Origin: DATKEJ01 sp963768715
GTDB taxonomy: Bacteria; Bacteroidota; Rhodothermia; Rhodothermales; DATKEJ01
DNA length: 64,000 bases
Assembly (NCBI GenBank): GCA_963768715.1
Contig: CAVYJC010000007.1
Coordinates: forward strand, 62,001 to 126,000
Direction of reading: 5' to 3'
Under the pieces are notes generated by a model, which worked only from the letters and a program-made list of their open reading frames with translations, was not told the origin of the DNA and did no database searches. The translations under genes were made by a program, and so were the position numbers. Within the stretch, counting starts at the first letter, position 1; each line of letters starts with the position of its first letter. Of the stretch, positions 53,769 to 61,819 are shown piece after piece.

Positions 53769-54743
53769 TCATTGGTCCACAAAGACCATGTCGTAAACCA
53801 TCGTGCCGTTCATGCCGGCATAGGTCCAGGTGGCTCCGCTGTCATCGCTATGGAAAATTCCGGCTTCTTTCGTTCCGATCCACAAACGGCCCGGCGCGTT
53901 CGGATCGAAAACCAGCTCGTCCAAATACGGGGTCGGTAGCCCGTCCCCTATTTGGCGCCACGACTGGCCGGCGTCCTCCGTCAGAAATGCACCGCTGCCA
54001 TAGGTGACGAACGCGAATCGGTCAGCGCTCGTCGGATCGGCCGCAACCCCGGTGACCTCCGAGTCGGCATCTTTAGACAGGTTCCAGGTGACTCCACCGT
54101 CCTTAGAGAGATAGGCGCTCCCAGCCCGCGATCCGGTGATCCAGCGGTCGGGGTTGGCTGCACTCTGGGCAATGTCGATCATGGGCGCAACCGGACCGAC
54201 AAGCGCCCAATGTGCGCTCGCATCCGACGTGACGTAAACGCCCCCCTCGGTGGCAGCCAGCGCGCGTCGGGGCGTCTTGCGATCTGCCACGATTGCCTGG
54301 GTGTAATGCTCCTTCATCCCCTCACTCGATTCGTACCAAGTCATTCCGTCATCCACCGAGTGCCAGACTCCATAGGAGGTGGCGAGATAGATCAGATGTT
54401 CGTCGAAGTGATCAATGGCGATATGTTGCGCCTCGGTGACGCGCCAATCCGTCGTGATCTTCCAGGTTTTGCCGCCGTCCGCGGACCGAAATTCGCCGTT
54501 CCCGGTTGCCAAGTGCCACGTACCCGTCGTTTTGCCGTACGCGATACCGCTGACGAAAGGATGGTTCCAACCCATGTGCGCCCAGGTCGTGTCCTGGACG
54601 TATCGGAACAAACCACTTTCCTGGAGCTTCGCGCCGACCACGTAACCTTTGGAATTACCTAAGCCTACGTATAGTGTCGACTGTGCAACGACAGTCGATC
54701 CGATCGCGGCGACTAATGCCGAAGTCAGAATGAGCTTGCGCAT
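53769..54743 (-). CDS. Secreted BNR/sialidase-like beta-propeller protein
   Basis: A 324-residue protein. The start at 54743 (MRKLILTSALVAAIGSTVVA) gives the signal peptide. At least four Asp-box/BNR repeats of S-x-D-x-G-x-T-W type are visible (SADGGKTW, SVDDGMTW, SKDGGVTW, TEDAGQSW, SDDSGATW). No sialidase Arg triad is visible, so a photosystem II stability factor/Ycf48-like or binding propeller is more likely than an active sialidase. It ends 12 bp before the 600-residue gene, so co-transcription is probable. Confidence 0.85.
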   Translation of the reverse strand: MRKLILTSALVAAIGSTVVAQSTLYVGLGNSKGYVVGAKLQESGLFRYVQDTTWAHMGWNHPFVSGIAYGKTTGTWHLATGNGEFRSADGGKTWKITTDWRVTEAQHIAIDHFDEHLIYLATSYGVWHSVDDGMTWYESSEGMKEHYTQAIVADRKTPRRALAATEGGVYVTSDASAHWALVGPVAPMIDIAQSAANPDRWITGSRAGSAYLSKDGGVTWNLSKDADSEVTGVAADPTSADRFAFVTYGSGAFLTEDAGQSWRQIGDGLPTPYLDELVFDPNAPGRLWIGTKEAGIFHSDDSGATWTYAGMNGTMVYDMVFVDQ

Positions 54744-54847
54744 GAGGAGATTCGTGTTCTTCAAAGATGCCGGACGAAAGTACGAACCTTCTCGATCCCC
54801 GTTGCGACAAGCAGTGGTTCTACGCAGCCAATTCAAACGCACAGCGC

Positions 54848-55669
54848 TCAGCCTACCTCAACGACCGACTTGCCGTCGACGGTAACCCACTTCCCGCACG
54901 GCCCTCCTTCAGGACTCTCGTCGAGCTCGACGACGCTTCCATCCATCCTGAGAACGGGATGGTAGTAGTCGGCCACGCGTTCAGCATCGCCGTCGATGTA
55001 GTGCCCGATCAGACTTGCTCGAAAGCGATCTCGGCTGACATTGGGCAGACTGCCGTGGATCAGAAGACCGTCGAAAAAAAGGACATCTCCAGCCTCCATC
55101 GGTATCGGGATGGACTCGAGTTCGGGCGGCAGCTCTGATCCTACGCCCGTAAAGCTCACGGAAGTGTCTGCTTCGGCGCTGCAAAGCAGCGGGAGCTTGT
55201 GCGAACCGGGGACGACACGCAGGCAGCCGTTTTCTTCGTCGATCGTCTCGAGTGCCATCCAGGCCGCCATGCACACACCCGGCTTGACGCGAAGGAAGAG
55301 CTGGTCCTGATGAAGCGCCTGGCCGCGTGCGCCGGCAGGCTTGAAGTAAAGCATGGTTTGCACAGCGTACGGAGTGCGACCGCAGAGGCGCTCCAACCAG
55401 TCCCTGATGCGCGCGTCGAGAAGCCAGTCGAGGCTCGTCTCGTCCCAACGGTGCATATGGATCATGCGCGGATACGCCTTCAACGGGTCGTCGTCGCCCG
55501 CCGCCTCGCCAGACCAATCGTCCTTATAGGACTTATTAGCCCTCAAATCGAAATAATGGGCACGGTACGCCGCCGCCTCTTCCGGAGAAAAGAGACCTTT
55601 CGCGACTACGAATCCACTCTCCGCGTAAACCGAAACATCCGACTGTTTCGCCTCGATCCAACCGTCCAT
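54848..55669 (-). CDS. Phytanoyl-CoA dioxygenase (PhyH) family protein
   Basis: A 273-residue protein. The start at 55669 has GGAGG upstream. The 2-His-1-Asp facial triad is HQD (H120, D122) and LLIHGS (H205), with a distal Arg about 12 residues later (RDRFR) for 2-oxoglutarate. The family uses Fe(II), oxygen and 2-oxoglutarate to hydroxylate varied small molecules; phytanoyl-CoA itself is unlikely. Its placement beside sugar and sulfatase-like context genes in similar organisms is common, but the substrate here is unknown. It precedes the BNR gene by about 100 bp on the same strand. Confidence 0.9.
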   Translation of the reverse strand: MDGWIEAKQSDVSVYAESGFVVAKGLFSPEEAAAYRAHYFDLRANKSYKDDWSGEAAGDDDPLKAYPRMIHMHRWDETSLDWLLDARIRDWLERLCGRTPYAVQTMLYFKPAGARGQALHQDQLFLRVKPGVCMAAWMALETIDEENGCLRVVPGSHKLPLLCSAEADTSVSFTGVGSELPPELESIPIPMEAGDVLFFDGLLIHGSLPNVSRDRFRASLIGHYIDGDAERVADYYHPVLRMDGSVVELDESPEGGPCGKWVTVDGKSVVEVG

Positions 55670-55892
55670 GCACCTCCAAATTTTGACTACCGAGTCAGGC
55701 CGCAAACTATAACGCTACGACCCATTTGAACGTCGGTTCCGACGTTTTGATGCCACCTATAGCTGTAGGGAACGACCCTACGTTGAGGAAGCCGCAACCC
55801 CCTCTTAGCAGACACGGCCCGACCTGTCGCTGCAGCGCCCGTAAGCAACGAATTTGCGGATAGCCAATGGTCCTGACCAAATGGAGGGCACG

Positions 55893-56411
55893 ATGCTTAC
55901 CGCGACTTCTCCAGCTACGCAATTGACCGCCAAAGATCTGATGACGACACGGATCCTTGCCGTTCCGACCGACATGCCGGTCGAGCAACTTGCCGAGTTC
56001 CTTGTCAGTCACAACATATCGGGAGCTCCGGTAGTGAACGAGGAGGAAGCGCTCGTCGGCGTCGTCTCGTTGACGGACCTTGCGCGTCATGAAGGAATCC
56101 CGCTTCATCGAAATTCGAGCGATGACCGCCATGACTTCTACCTTCGCCTCGAGATCGACTCCCTGAGTGATTTCGGCATCGAAGACGTCGAGTCATTCAG
56201 GATCGGAGGATCGCCGGACATCACGGTAGCCGACATAATGACTCCGACGATTTTCAATGTTCACGAGGGTACTCCCATTCAAACGGTTGCCGACTACATG
56301 CTCCGCGGGAGGATCCACCGGCAGTTTGTCACCCGTGGGGATCAAGTCGTCGGCGTGATCACCGCGATGGACCTCTTGAGGGTCATCCGCGACCTGCCGC
56401 TGGAACTCTAA
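55893..56411 (+). CDS. CBS-domain pair protein
   Basis: A 172-residue protein. The start at 55893 has GGAGGGC upstream; the longer TTG frame from 55854 is not needed. The two CBS motifs span about residues 10-70 (DLMTTRILAVPTDMPVEQLA, NISGAPVVNEEEALVGVVSL) and 110-170 (TVADIMTPTIFNVHEGTPIQ, RIHRQFVTRGDQVVGVITAM). CBS pairs bind adenosyl nucleotides and act as energy sensors. There is no fused effector, so it would act on a partner. The gene is monocistronic. Confidence 0.92.
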   Translation: MLTATSPATQLTAKDLMTTRILAVPTDMPVEQLAEFLVSHNISGAPVVNEEEALVGVVSLTDLARHEGIPLHRNSSDDRHDFYLRLEIDSLSDFGIEDVESFRIGGSPDITVADIMTPTIFNVHEGTPIQTVADYMLRGRIHRQFVTRGDQVVGVITAMDLLRVIRDLPLEL

Positions 56412-56571
56412 CGCTGACCGGCGTACGGCGCGTTACGTCCACCAGGGACGTGCGTCGCACTTATAGGTGCGTCGCACTCCGATGCGCGTCAGCAACCAAT
56501 TCTTCAGGCGCTCCAACTCGCGCATGTGTAGATTTGAGTCGTTTGCCCCTTGAGGTTCCTCCTGTCTCCCC

Positions 56572-58251
56572 ATGAAACGACGTGAGTTCCTGCAGGTCGG
56601 CGTTGCCGCCGTCCCCGCACTCTTCTCCTTTCCGAACATAATTACCCCTCGAAACGTGAAGTCGACCCGGATCCTCTTCAAGGGTGGACTCCTTTTCGAC
56701 GGCCTCGGATCACCGCCCGTCGAGGCAGACGTGCTCGTCGAAGACGATCGTATCCATTCCTTCGGACCTGACCTGGATGGCGGTGATGCCTTCGTTTTCT
56801 CCATTAAGGGCATGGCGATCGCCCCGGGATTCATCGACATACACGGCCACACCGATCTCTCGCTCCTCGTCGATTCGAGAGCGGTCAGCAAAGTGCACCA
56901 GGGCGTCACGACGGAAGTGGTCGGGCAGGATGGCGATTCGATGGGTCCGCTCCGGGAGGACGTTTTCGAGGAGTTGCGCGATGCGTATATGAATCAGTAC
57001 GGCGTGGTCATCGATTTTCGGTATCTGCCCGAATTCTTCTCGCGTATCGAGCAGTCGGGTACATCGATGAACCTCGCCTCAATGGTCGGGGCGGGCACGA
57101 TTCGTCAGTTCGTCGTGGGCGACGAAGACCGGGAGGCCACGCCTCGTGAGATGGAGGAAATGAGAGCGATGGTGAGGGCGGCGCTGGCAAGCGGAGCCTG
57201 CGGACTTTCATCGGGTCTGGAGTACCTGCCTGGGGCATTCGCATCGGCGGACGAACTGATCGCGCTCGCGTCGGAGCTGCGCGGATCGGGGCTTCCATAC
57301 GCCACGCACATGCGGAACGAGGACGACCGCGGGCTGGGTGCCATCGAGGAAGCTCTGCACATCGGCCGCATGGCAGACGTCCCCGTACAGCTTTCGCACC
57401 TGAAGGCGCTCGGCCAACGCAACTGGTGGAAGGCTCCCATTGCGCTCGAAATGATTGACTCAGTGCACGCGGAGGGACGCGACGTTACGGCGGATCGATA
57501 TCCCTACGTCGCGTACAGTACCACGCTGGCCGCTCTTTTTCCGGTATGGGTCAGGGAAGGTGGGGCCGAGGCGTTCATTGCACGCCTGTCCGATCCAGAT
57601 CAGGAGCCTCGGATCAAGGAGGCGGTTGCATCGAAAATTGCCAGGCTCGGCGACTGGAATGCGGCCCAGATCACCATGACGGTGGATCCCGCTCTGTCAT
57701 GGGCCAATGGGCGGCGACTCGGCGATCTGTCGGCTGAACGGAACGAGCCCCCATATCAGGTCCTTCGGAATTTGATTATCGGCGACAGGAGTAGAACCGG
57801 GATGGTGGGCTTCGGGATGAGCGAGGAGAATACGGTGTTGATCCTGTCGCACCCCTCGACCATGATCTGCTCCGACGGTGGTGCACGGGCGCCGTCGGGA
57901 CCGCTGGCCAAAGGATCACCGCATCCGCGCTGCTATGGGACTTTCCCGCGGGTGCTGGGCCGTTATGTGCGGGAGCTGCACGCCTTCTCCCTTGAAACCG
58001 CCATCCGGAAAATGACGAGCATGCCCGCCGACCGAATCGGTCTCAATGGGCGCGGACGAATCGAGCCGGGAGCCTTCGCCGATCTCGTCGTTTTCGATCC
58101 TGATCATGTAGTTGACCGGGCCACGTTTGAAAATCCACACCAGTTGCCGCTCGGTATCCCCCACGTCATGGTGAATGGCGAGTTCGTGGTGAGAAACGGT
58201 GAGCATACGTCGCAAACTCCCGGACGAATCGTTCGCCCCTCTACTCCGTAG
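56572..58251 (+). CDS. N-acyl-D-amino-acid deacylase (D-aminoacylase) family
   Basis: A 559-residue protein. The N-terminus MKRREFLQVGVAAVPALF is a Tat-type signal (RREFLQ). Amidohydrolase features: GFIDIHGHTDLSLL (metal HxH near residue 91), YLPGAFASADELIALA, THMRNED, QLSHLKALG and DRYPYVAYSTTLAALFP, ending SDGGA and GLNGRGRIEPGAFADLVVFD. It hydrolyses N-acylated D-amino acids or related peptides. Export by Tat suggests folding with zinc in the cytosol. It lies 160 bp upstream of the PEP-synthase regulator gene, which is unrelated in function. Confidence 0.92.
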   Translation: MKRREFLQVGVAAVPALFSFPNIITPRNVKSTRILFKGGLLFDGLGSPPVEADVLVEDDRIHSFGPDLDGGDAFVFSIKGMAIAPGFIDIHGHTDLSLLVDSRAVSKVHQGVTTEVVGQDGDSMGPLREDVFEELRDAYMNQYGVVIDFRYLPEFFSRIEQSGTSMNLASMVGAGTIRQFVVGDEDREATPREMEEMRAMVRAALASGACGLSSGLEYLPGAFASADELIALASELRGSGLPYATHMRNEDDRGLGAIEEALHIGRMADVPVQLSHLKALGQRNWWKAPIALEMIDSVHAEGRDVTADRYPYVAYSTTLAALFPVWVREGGAEAFIARLSDPDQEPRIKEAVASKIARLGDWNAAQITMTVDPALSWANGRRLGDLSAERNEPPYQVLRNLIIGDRSRTGMVGFGMSEENTVLILSHPSTMICSDGGARAPSGPLAKGSPHPRCYGTFPRVLGRYVRELHAFSLETAIRKMTSMPADRIGLNGRGRIEPGAFADLVVFDPDHVVDRATFENPHQLPLGIPHVMVNGEFVVRNGEHTSQTPGRIVRPSTP

Positions 58252-58291
58252 CGCAACGGCCTCGCGAACCGCAAGCCTAGATCGAGCCCGC

Positions 58292-59104
58292 ATGCACCAC
58301 ATCTTTATTGTTTCAGACGGAACGGGCCAGACAGCCGAACGAACCCTGAAAGCGGCGCTTACGCAGTTTACCGCAACCGATGTCGAAATCTCGCGTCGTG
58401 CCGAAGTTCGCACTCACGAACAGGCCCTCTACATCATCGAGGAAGCGGCGGCCGTAGACGGCATCGTCGTGCACACCCTGGTCTCCGACGATCTCCGTAG
58501 ATCGCTTCGACGCTTCGGCAGACTGCGCGACGTGGAAACGATCGACCTCTTTGGCCCCCTGCTCGCCCGCCTGTCCGAATACTTCGCCTACACACCCGCC
58601 GAGAAGCCGGGACTCTTCCACAAACTCAACGAAGAATATTTCCGGCGGATCGAGTCGATGGAATTCGCCATCGCACACGACGACGGCATGCGATCGGCCG
58701 ATCTCCCGAAGGCCGAGATCGTGCTGACCGGGGTCTCCCGTACGTTCAAAACACCACTGAGTATCTACCTCGCGTTCAAAGGATGGTTTGTTGCTAACAT
58801 TCCTATAATAATGGACATACCGCCTCCTCCGATCCTGTTCAAATTGAAGCCGGGACGCGTCTTCTGCCTCACAACCTCTCCGCGCCGGCTGGCCGATCTT
58901 AGGAGTATCAGGGACGAGTATCTCGGGAGACGGACGGGCTCCTACGCCGATCCCGATTTTATCCGCCGTGAACTGGCATACGCCAAACGACTGTTTCGGA
59001 AGCGCCCCGACTGGCCGCTGATCGACGTGACGAACAAGCCCATCGAAGAGATTTCGTCTGAGATCCTTTCCATCGTTCGGAAAGGGGTTGAGGATCCCGG
59101 CTGA
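58292..59104 (+). CDS. PEP synthase / PPDK regulatory protein (kinase-pyrophosphorylase)
   Basis: A 270-residue protein. The start at 58292 (MHHIFIVSDGTGQTAERTLK) matches the family. The P-loop-like GVSRTFKTP lies at about 147-155, and FANIPIIM-type and RRELAYAKRLFRK segments follow. DUF299/PSRP proteins reversibly phosphorylate phosphoenolpyruvate synthase or PPDK using ADP and remove the phosphate with Pi. The conserved Ser of GVSRTSKTP is Phe at one position here, a mild variation. The target enzyme gene is not nearby. Confidence 0.93.
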   Translation: MHHIFIVSDGTGQTAERTLKAALTQFTATDVEISRRAEVRTHEQALYIIEEAAAVDGIVVHTLVSDDLRRSLRRFGRLRDVETIDLFGPLLARLSEYFAYTPAEKPGLFHKLNEEYFRRIESMEFAIAHDDGMRSADLPKAEIVLTGVSRTFKTPLSIYLAFKGWFVANIPIIMDIPPPPILFKLKPGRVFCLTTSPRRLADLRSIRDEYLGRRTGSYADPDFIRRELAYAKRLFRKRPDWPLIDVTNKPIEEISSEILSIVRKGVEDPG

Positions 59105-59245
59105 TCGACTCAGAAAGCATCGAACGCCGGATGGTACGTCACCATGCCCGAGGCGAATTTGAGGAGCCCGTCCGCGAGCTCGAGAGCGAAGAAGAACGGA
59201 GCATAGCGCGTTGAATGAGCCGCACGATCCACTTACATTAACCAG

Positions 59246-59878
59246 ATGGTTGACAGCTCCCATGAACAGACCGGACATCGCTCGTCTGAAGCGGCGGTTC
59301 TCGCCGCGGCGGAGCGCGTTTTCGTCGAGCGCGGCTACAATGGAGCGCGGATGCAGGAGATCGCCGATGCCGCAGGAATCAACAAGGCGATGCTCCACTA
59401 CTATTTCCGGTCAAAGGAGAAGCTCTTCCGTACCGTTTTCGGTGGGATTCTCAACCGAACGCTGCCGCCGCTCGTTGAGGCTCTGGGGTCGGAGCTTCCG
59501 CTCGGATTGAAGATTCGACGGTTTATTGAGTCGTACATCGATGCCCTTGAGCGGACGCCCACGCTGCCGGCCTTCATTCTCGGAGAACTGAACCGGGACG
59601 CGTCTTATTTCGACGAGGTCATTCGGGAGGCGGCGGCGCCGATTATACCCGTCCTGGAGCGTCAGATCCAGGAAGCGGCGAGTGCTGGCCGGATCAAGTT
59701 TGTTGCGGCGCACGACCTGTTGACGACGCTTCTGTCTCTATGCATATTTCCCTTTGTGGCCAGGCCGTTCCTGTCTGCTGTTTTCGGGATGGATGACGAC
59801 AGTTACAGAAAGTTCTTGGATTCGCGGAAGGCGACGGTGACGTCGTTCGTGTTCTCGTCGCTCCAGCCGGAATCGTAA
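59246..59878 (+). CDS. TetR-family transcriptional regulator
   Basis: A 210-residue protein. The N-terminal helix-turn-helix is VLAAAERVFVERGYNGARMQ, then IADAAGINKAMLHYYFRSKE (about residues 15-62), characteristic of TetR. The C-terminal ligand domain (LGLKIRRFIESYIDALERTP, FDEVIREAAAPIIPVLER) is of normal length. It probably represses a neighbouring gene in response to a small molecule; the alcohol dehydrogenase gene just downstream, on the opposite strand, converges rather than diverges, so the target is not clear. Confidence 0.93.
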   Translation: MVDSSHEQTGHRSSEAAVLAAAERVFVERGYNGARMQEIADAAGINKAMLHYYFRSKEKLFRTVFGGILNRTLPPLVEALGSELPLGLKIRRFIESYIDALERTPTLPAFILGELNRDASYFDEVIREAAAPIIPVLERQIQEAASAGRIKFVAAHDLLTTLLSLCIFPFVARPFLSAVFGMDDDSYRKFLDSRKATVTSFVFSSLQPES

Positions 59879-59918
59879 CCGCCAGGTCCCGCATCGTCAC
59901 GGATTCGCAGTGCAACCG

Positions 59919-60950
59919 TCAGAGATCTGGGACGATGATGCTGCGAATGGTCGAGGTGCCGTTTTCGAGATCATCCAGAACGGTGTTGATCGATCCGGCC
60001 TCGAGAGGAACCGAACGTGAGACGAATGGCGTGAGGTCCAGCATGCCTTGCGCGGCCCATCCGAGAATACTTTCGAGCTCCGACAAAAGATGGTCGGACA
60101 CGCCGATAACCTCGGCCTCGCGATTGATCAAATCCGGATAGGGCTGCACGGAAATCCGGTCGTTCGAAATCCCCGCCAGGGCTGCCCTGCCCTTCGGCGC
60201 CAGGACCTTCACGGCCAGCTCGAAAGTCTCCTTCTTGCCAATCAGCTCTACCGCAGTGTCGACTCCCCGGCCCGAGGTCAATTCACGGATCGCTTCGGCC
60301 GGCTGACTGAGACCGTCGATTGCCTCTGCACCCAAATCACGCGCGATCTCGAGCTTTCGCGTATCGACGTCGACGGCAAAGATCCGATCCGCACCCATGA
60401 TCCGAGCGAGAAGAATCGCCGACATGCCCAAACCACCGCAACCGACGACGGCGACAGTTTCGCCCGGGACGAGTCGCGCCTGGCGCAGCGCATGGTACGA
60501 CGTGGCCGTCGAGCACATCATGATCGCTGCGTGCAGATCCGAAACGCCGTCGGGAACAGCCACGGCGTTCCGAACCGGCACCACTACAAACTCCGCATAG
60601 CCCCCGTCTCGGTGCTTCCCAATCATCTGCCCGCTTCGACAGAATTGCTCCTGCCCGGCGAGACAGAACGAACACTGACCGCAAGTTACGAGGTAGTGAA
60701 GGCACACCCTGCGGCCGAGGAGATGGTCGTCAGTCTGGCTGCCCACCTCCTCTACAATTCCCGCGACCTCGTGACCAGGCGTTATGGGAAGGCGGCCCAC
60801 CGGCGAAGTGCCGGATCTATAGTGCGCGTCGGAGTGGCAAATCCCAGCCGCTGATACCCGGACGAGAATCTCACCGGAATTCGGCGACGGCCTTTCGATT
60901 TCGCGGCCTTCGAGCGGGGCGCCAATCTTGAGAATTTGAACCGCTTTCAT
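59919..60950 (-). CDS. Zinc-dependent alcohol dehydrogenase
   Basis: A 343-residue protein. The start at 60950 (MKAVQILKIGAPLEGREIE) is preferred; the ten-codon extension to 60980 is translated palindromic repeat. The catalytic zinc site is CHSDAH and GHEVAG; the structural zinc lobe is CGQCSFCLAGQEQFC; and the Rossmann loop VAVVGCGGLGMSA lies near residue 165. It oxidises an alcohol with NAD(P). It converges with the TetR gene, 40 bp apart. Confidence 0.93.
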   Translation of the reverse strand: MKAVQILKIGAPLEGREIERPSPNSGEILVRVSAAGICHSDAHYRSGTSPVGRLPITPGHEVAGIVEEVGSQTDDHLLGRRVCLHYLVTCGQCSFCLAGQEQFCRSGQMIGKHRDGGYAEFVVVPVRNAVAVPDGVSDLHAAIMMCSTATSYHALRQARLVPGETVAVVGCGGLGMSAILLARIMGADRIFAVDVDTRKLEIARDLGAEAIDGLSQPAEAIRELTSGRGVDTAVELIGKKETFELAVKVLAPKGRAALAGISNDRISVQPYPDLINREAEVIGVSDHLLSELESILGWAAQGMLDLTPFVSRSVPLEAGSINTVLDDLENGTSTIRSIIVPDL

Positions 60951-60962
60951 GGTCGTTAGGGA

Positions 60963-60993
60963 GACCTGACAGGTTTTCAAAACCTGTCAGGTC
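60963..60993. repeat. 29-31-bp perfect palindrome, copy 1
   Basis: gacctgacaggtttt c aaaacctgtcaggtc: 15-base arms around one central base, starting 13 bases upstream of the alcohol dehydrogenase start codon. The same element recurs at 61711-61739 and 63394-63422. Confidence 0.9.
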
Positions 60994-61151
60994 TAGTTAG
61001 GTCATTCACACACTTCAGACAACCGTTCGTGGATCAATTGCCACGGTTCAACGGAAACTCAAATCTCTTCGAATGGCCTCCCGTAATGGAATGAAAGGTC
61101 GAGTCAAGAGAACCCGGCTAACTCACGAACTAACCACTTCTCGAGCACGTC

Positions 61152-61631
61152 ATGACTAAATCAGTTGTAACTGGGGCGCTGGCGCTGTCTTGCGTTTTGT
61201 TCTTGTCTGCGACCGTAAAGGCCCAGAATCAGACAAACTGGCAGCTGTTCAGCAAGGGCCTCATTCAAGCGGTCGATTCCGACAATTACGGAGCGAAACT
61301 GGGCGCCATCCAGCAGATTGCAATCTACGGATCAAACCTTCACGTGAACCCGGCGGTTTTTGATGTCGTCCGCGTTTATCGCAACTCGAAGAATGAGAAC
61401 GAGCGGATACTCGCACTGAGTGCATTGGCCAAGATGCGCAATGCCTGGGCGATGGACTTCCTCGCTCGAAGCGTGCCGTTCGAGAAATCGGCGCGCGTCC
61501 GGCGGCATACGATCGACGTCGTGAATGCCTACCGGCTCGGAAAGAATCTGCCGGTGGGGGTGACCGCATGGGAATCTCACTTGGTTCCACCAAGTCCAGC
61601 GAAAGTTGACGAGCTCCTCGCCTTGAAGTAG
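61152..61631 (+). CDS. Secreted helical-repeat protein
   Basis: A 159-residue protein. Signal peptide MTKSVVTGALALSCVLFLSA, cleavage near AQNQ. The mature part is helical with HEAT/armadillo-like character (NYGAKLGAIQQIAIYGSNLH, ENERILALSALAKMRNAWAM, ARVRRHTIDVVNAYRLGKN). A small secreted HEAT-repeat protein of this size is likely a binding module; the role is unknown. It is flanked by two copies of the 29-bp palindrome. Confidence 0.8.
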   Translation: MTKSVVTGALALSCVLFLSATVKAQNQTNWQLFSKGLIQAVDSDNYGAKLGAIQQIAIYGSNLHVNPAVFDVVRVYRNSKNENERILALSALAKMRNAWAMDFLARSVPFEKSARVRRHTIDVVNAYRLGKNLPVGVTAWESHLVPPSPAKVDELLALK

Positions 61632-61710
61632 ACGATCTGCGTTGGTGCAGGTCAGGTGACGCGAGGGCGGCAGCCGGGAAACCGGGGCCGCCCTTGTCGT
61701 TTGTTGAAAA

Positions 61711-61739
61711 ACCTGACAGGTTTTCAAAACCCGTCAGGT
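61711..61739. repeat. 29-bp palindrome, copy 2
   Basis: acctgacaggtttt c aaaacccgtcaggt, one mismatch between the arms. It lies between the HEAT-like gene and the FHA-protease gene. Confidence 0.9.
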
Positions 61740-61819
61740 TTGCCAAGTTGTGGCTTCCGGACGTAACGTGTCGCCGCCAGTCGTAACAAACGCGGCGCCG
61801 GTTGGTCGTCGCCAATGCG

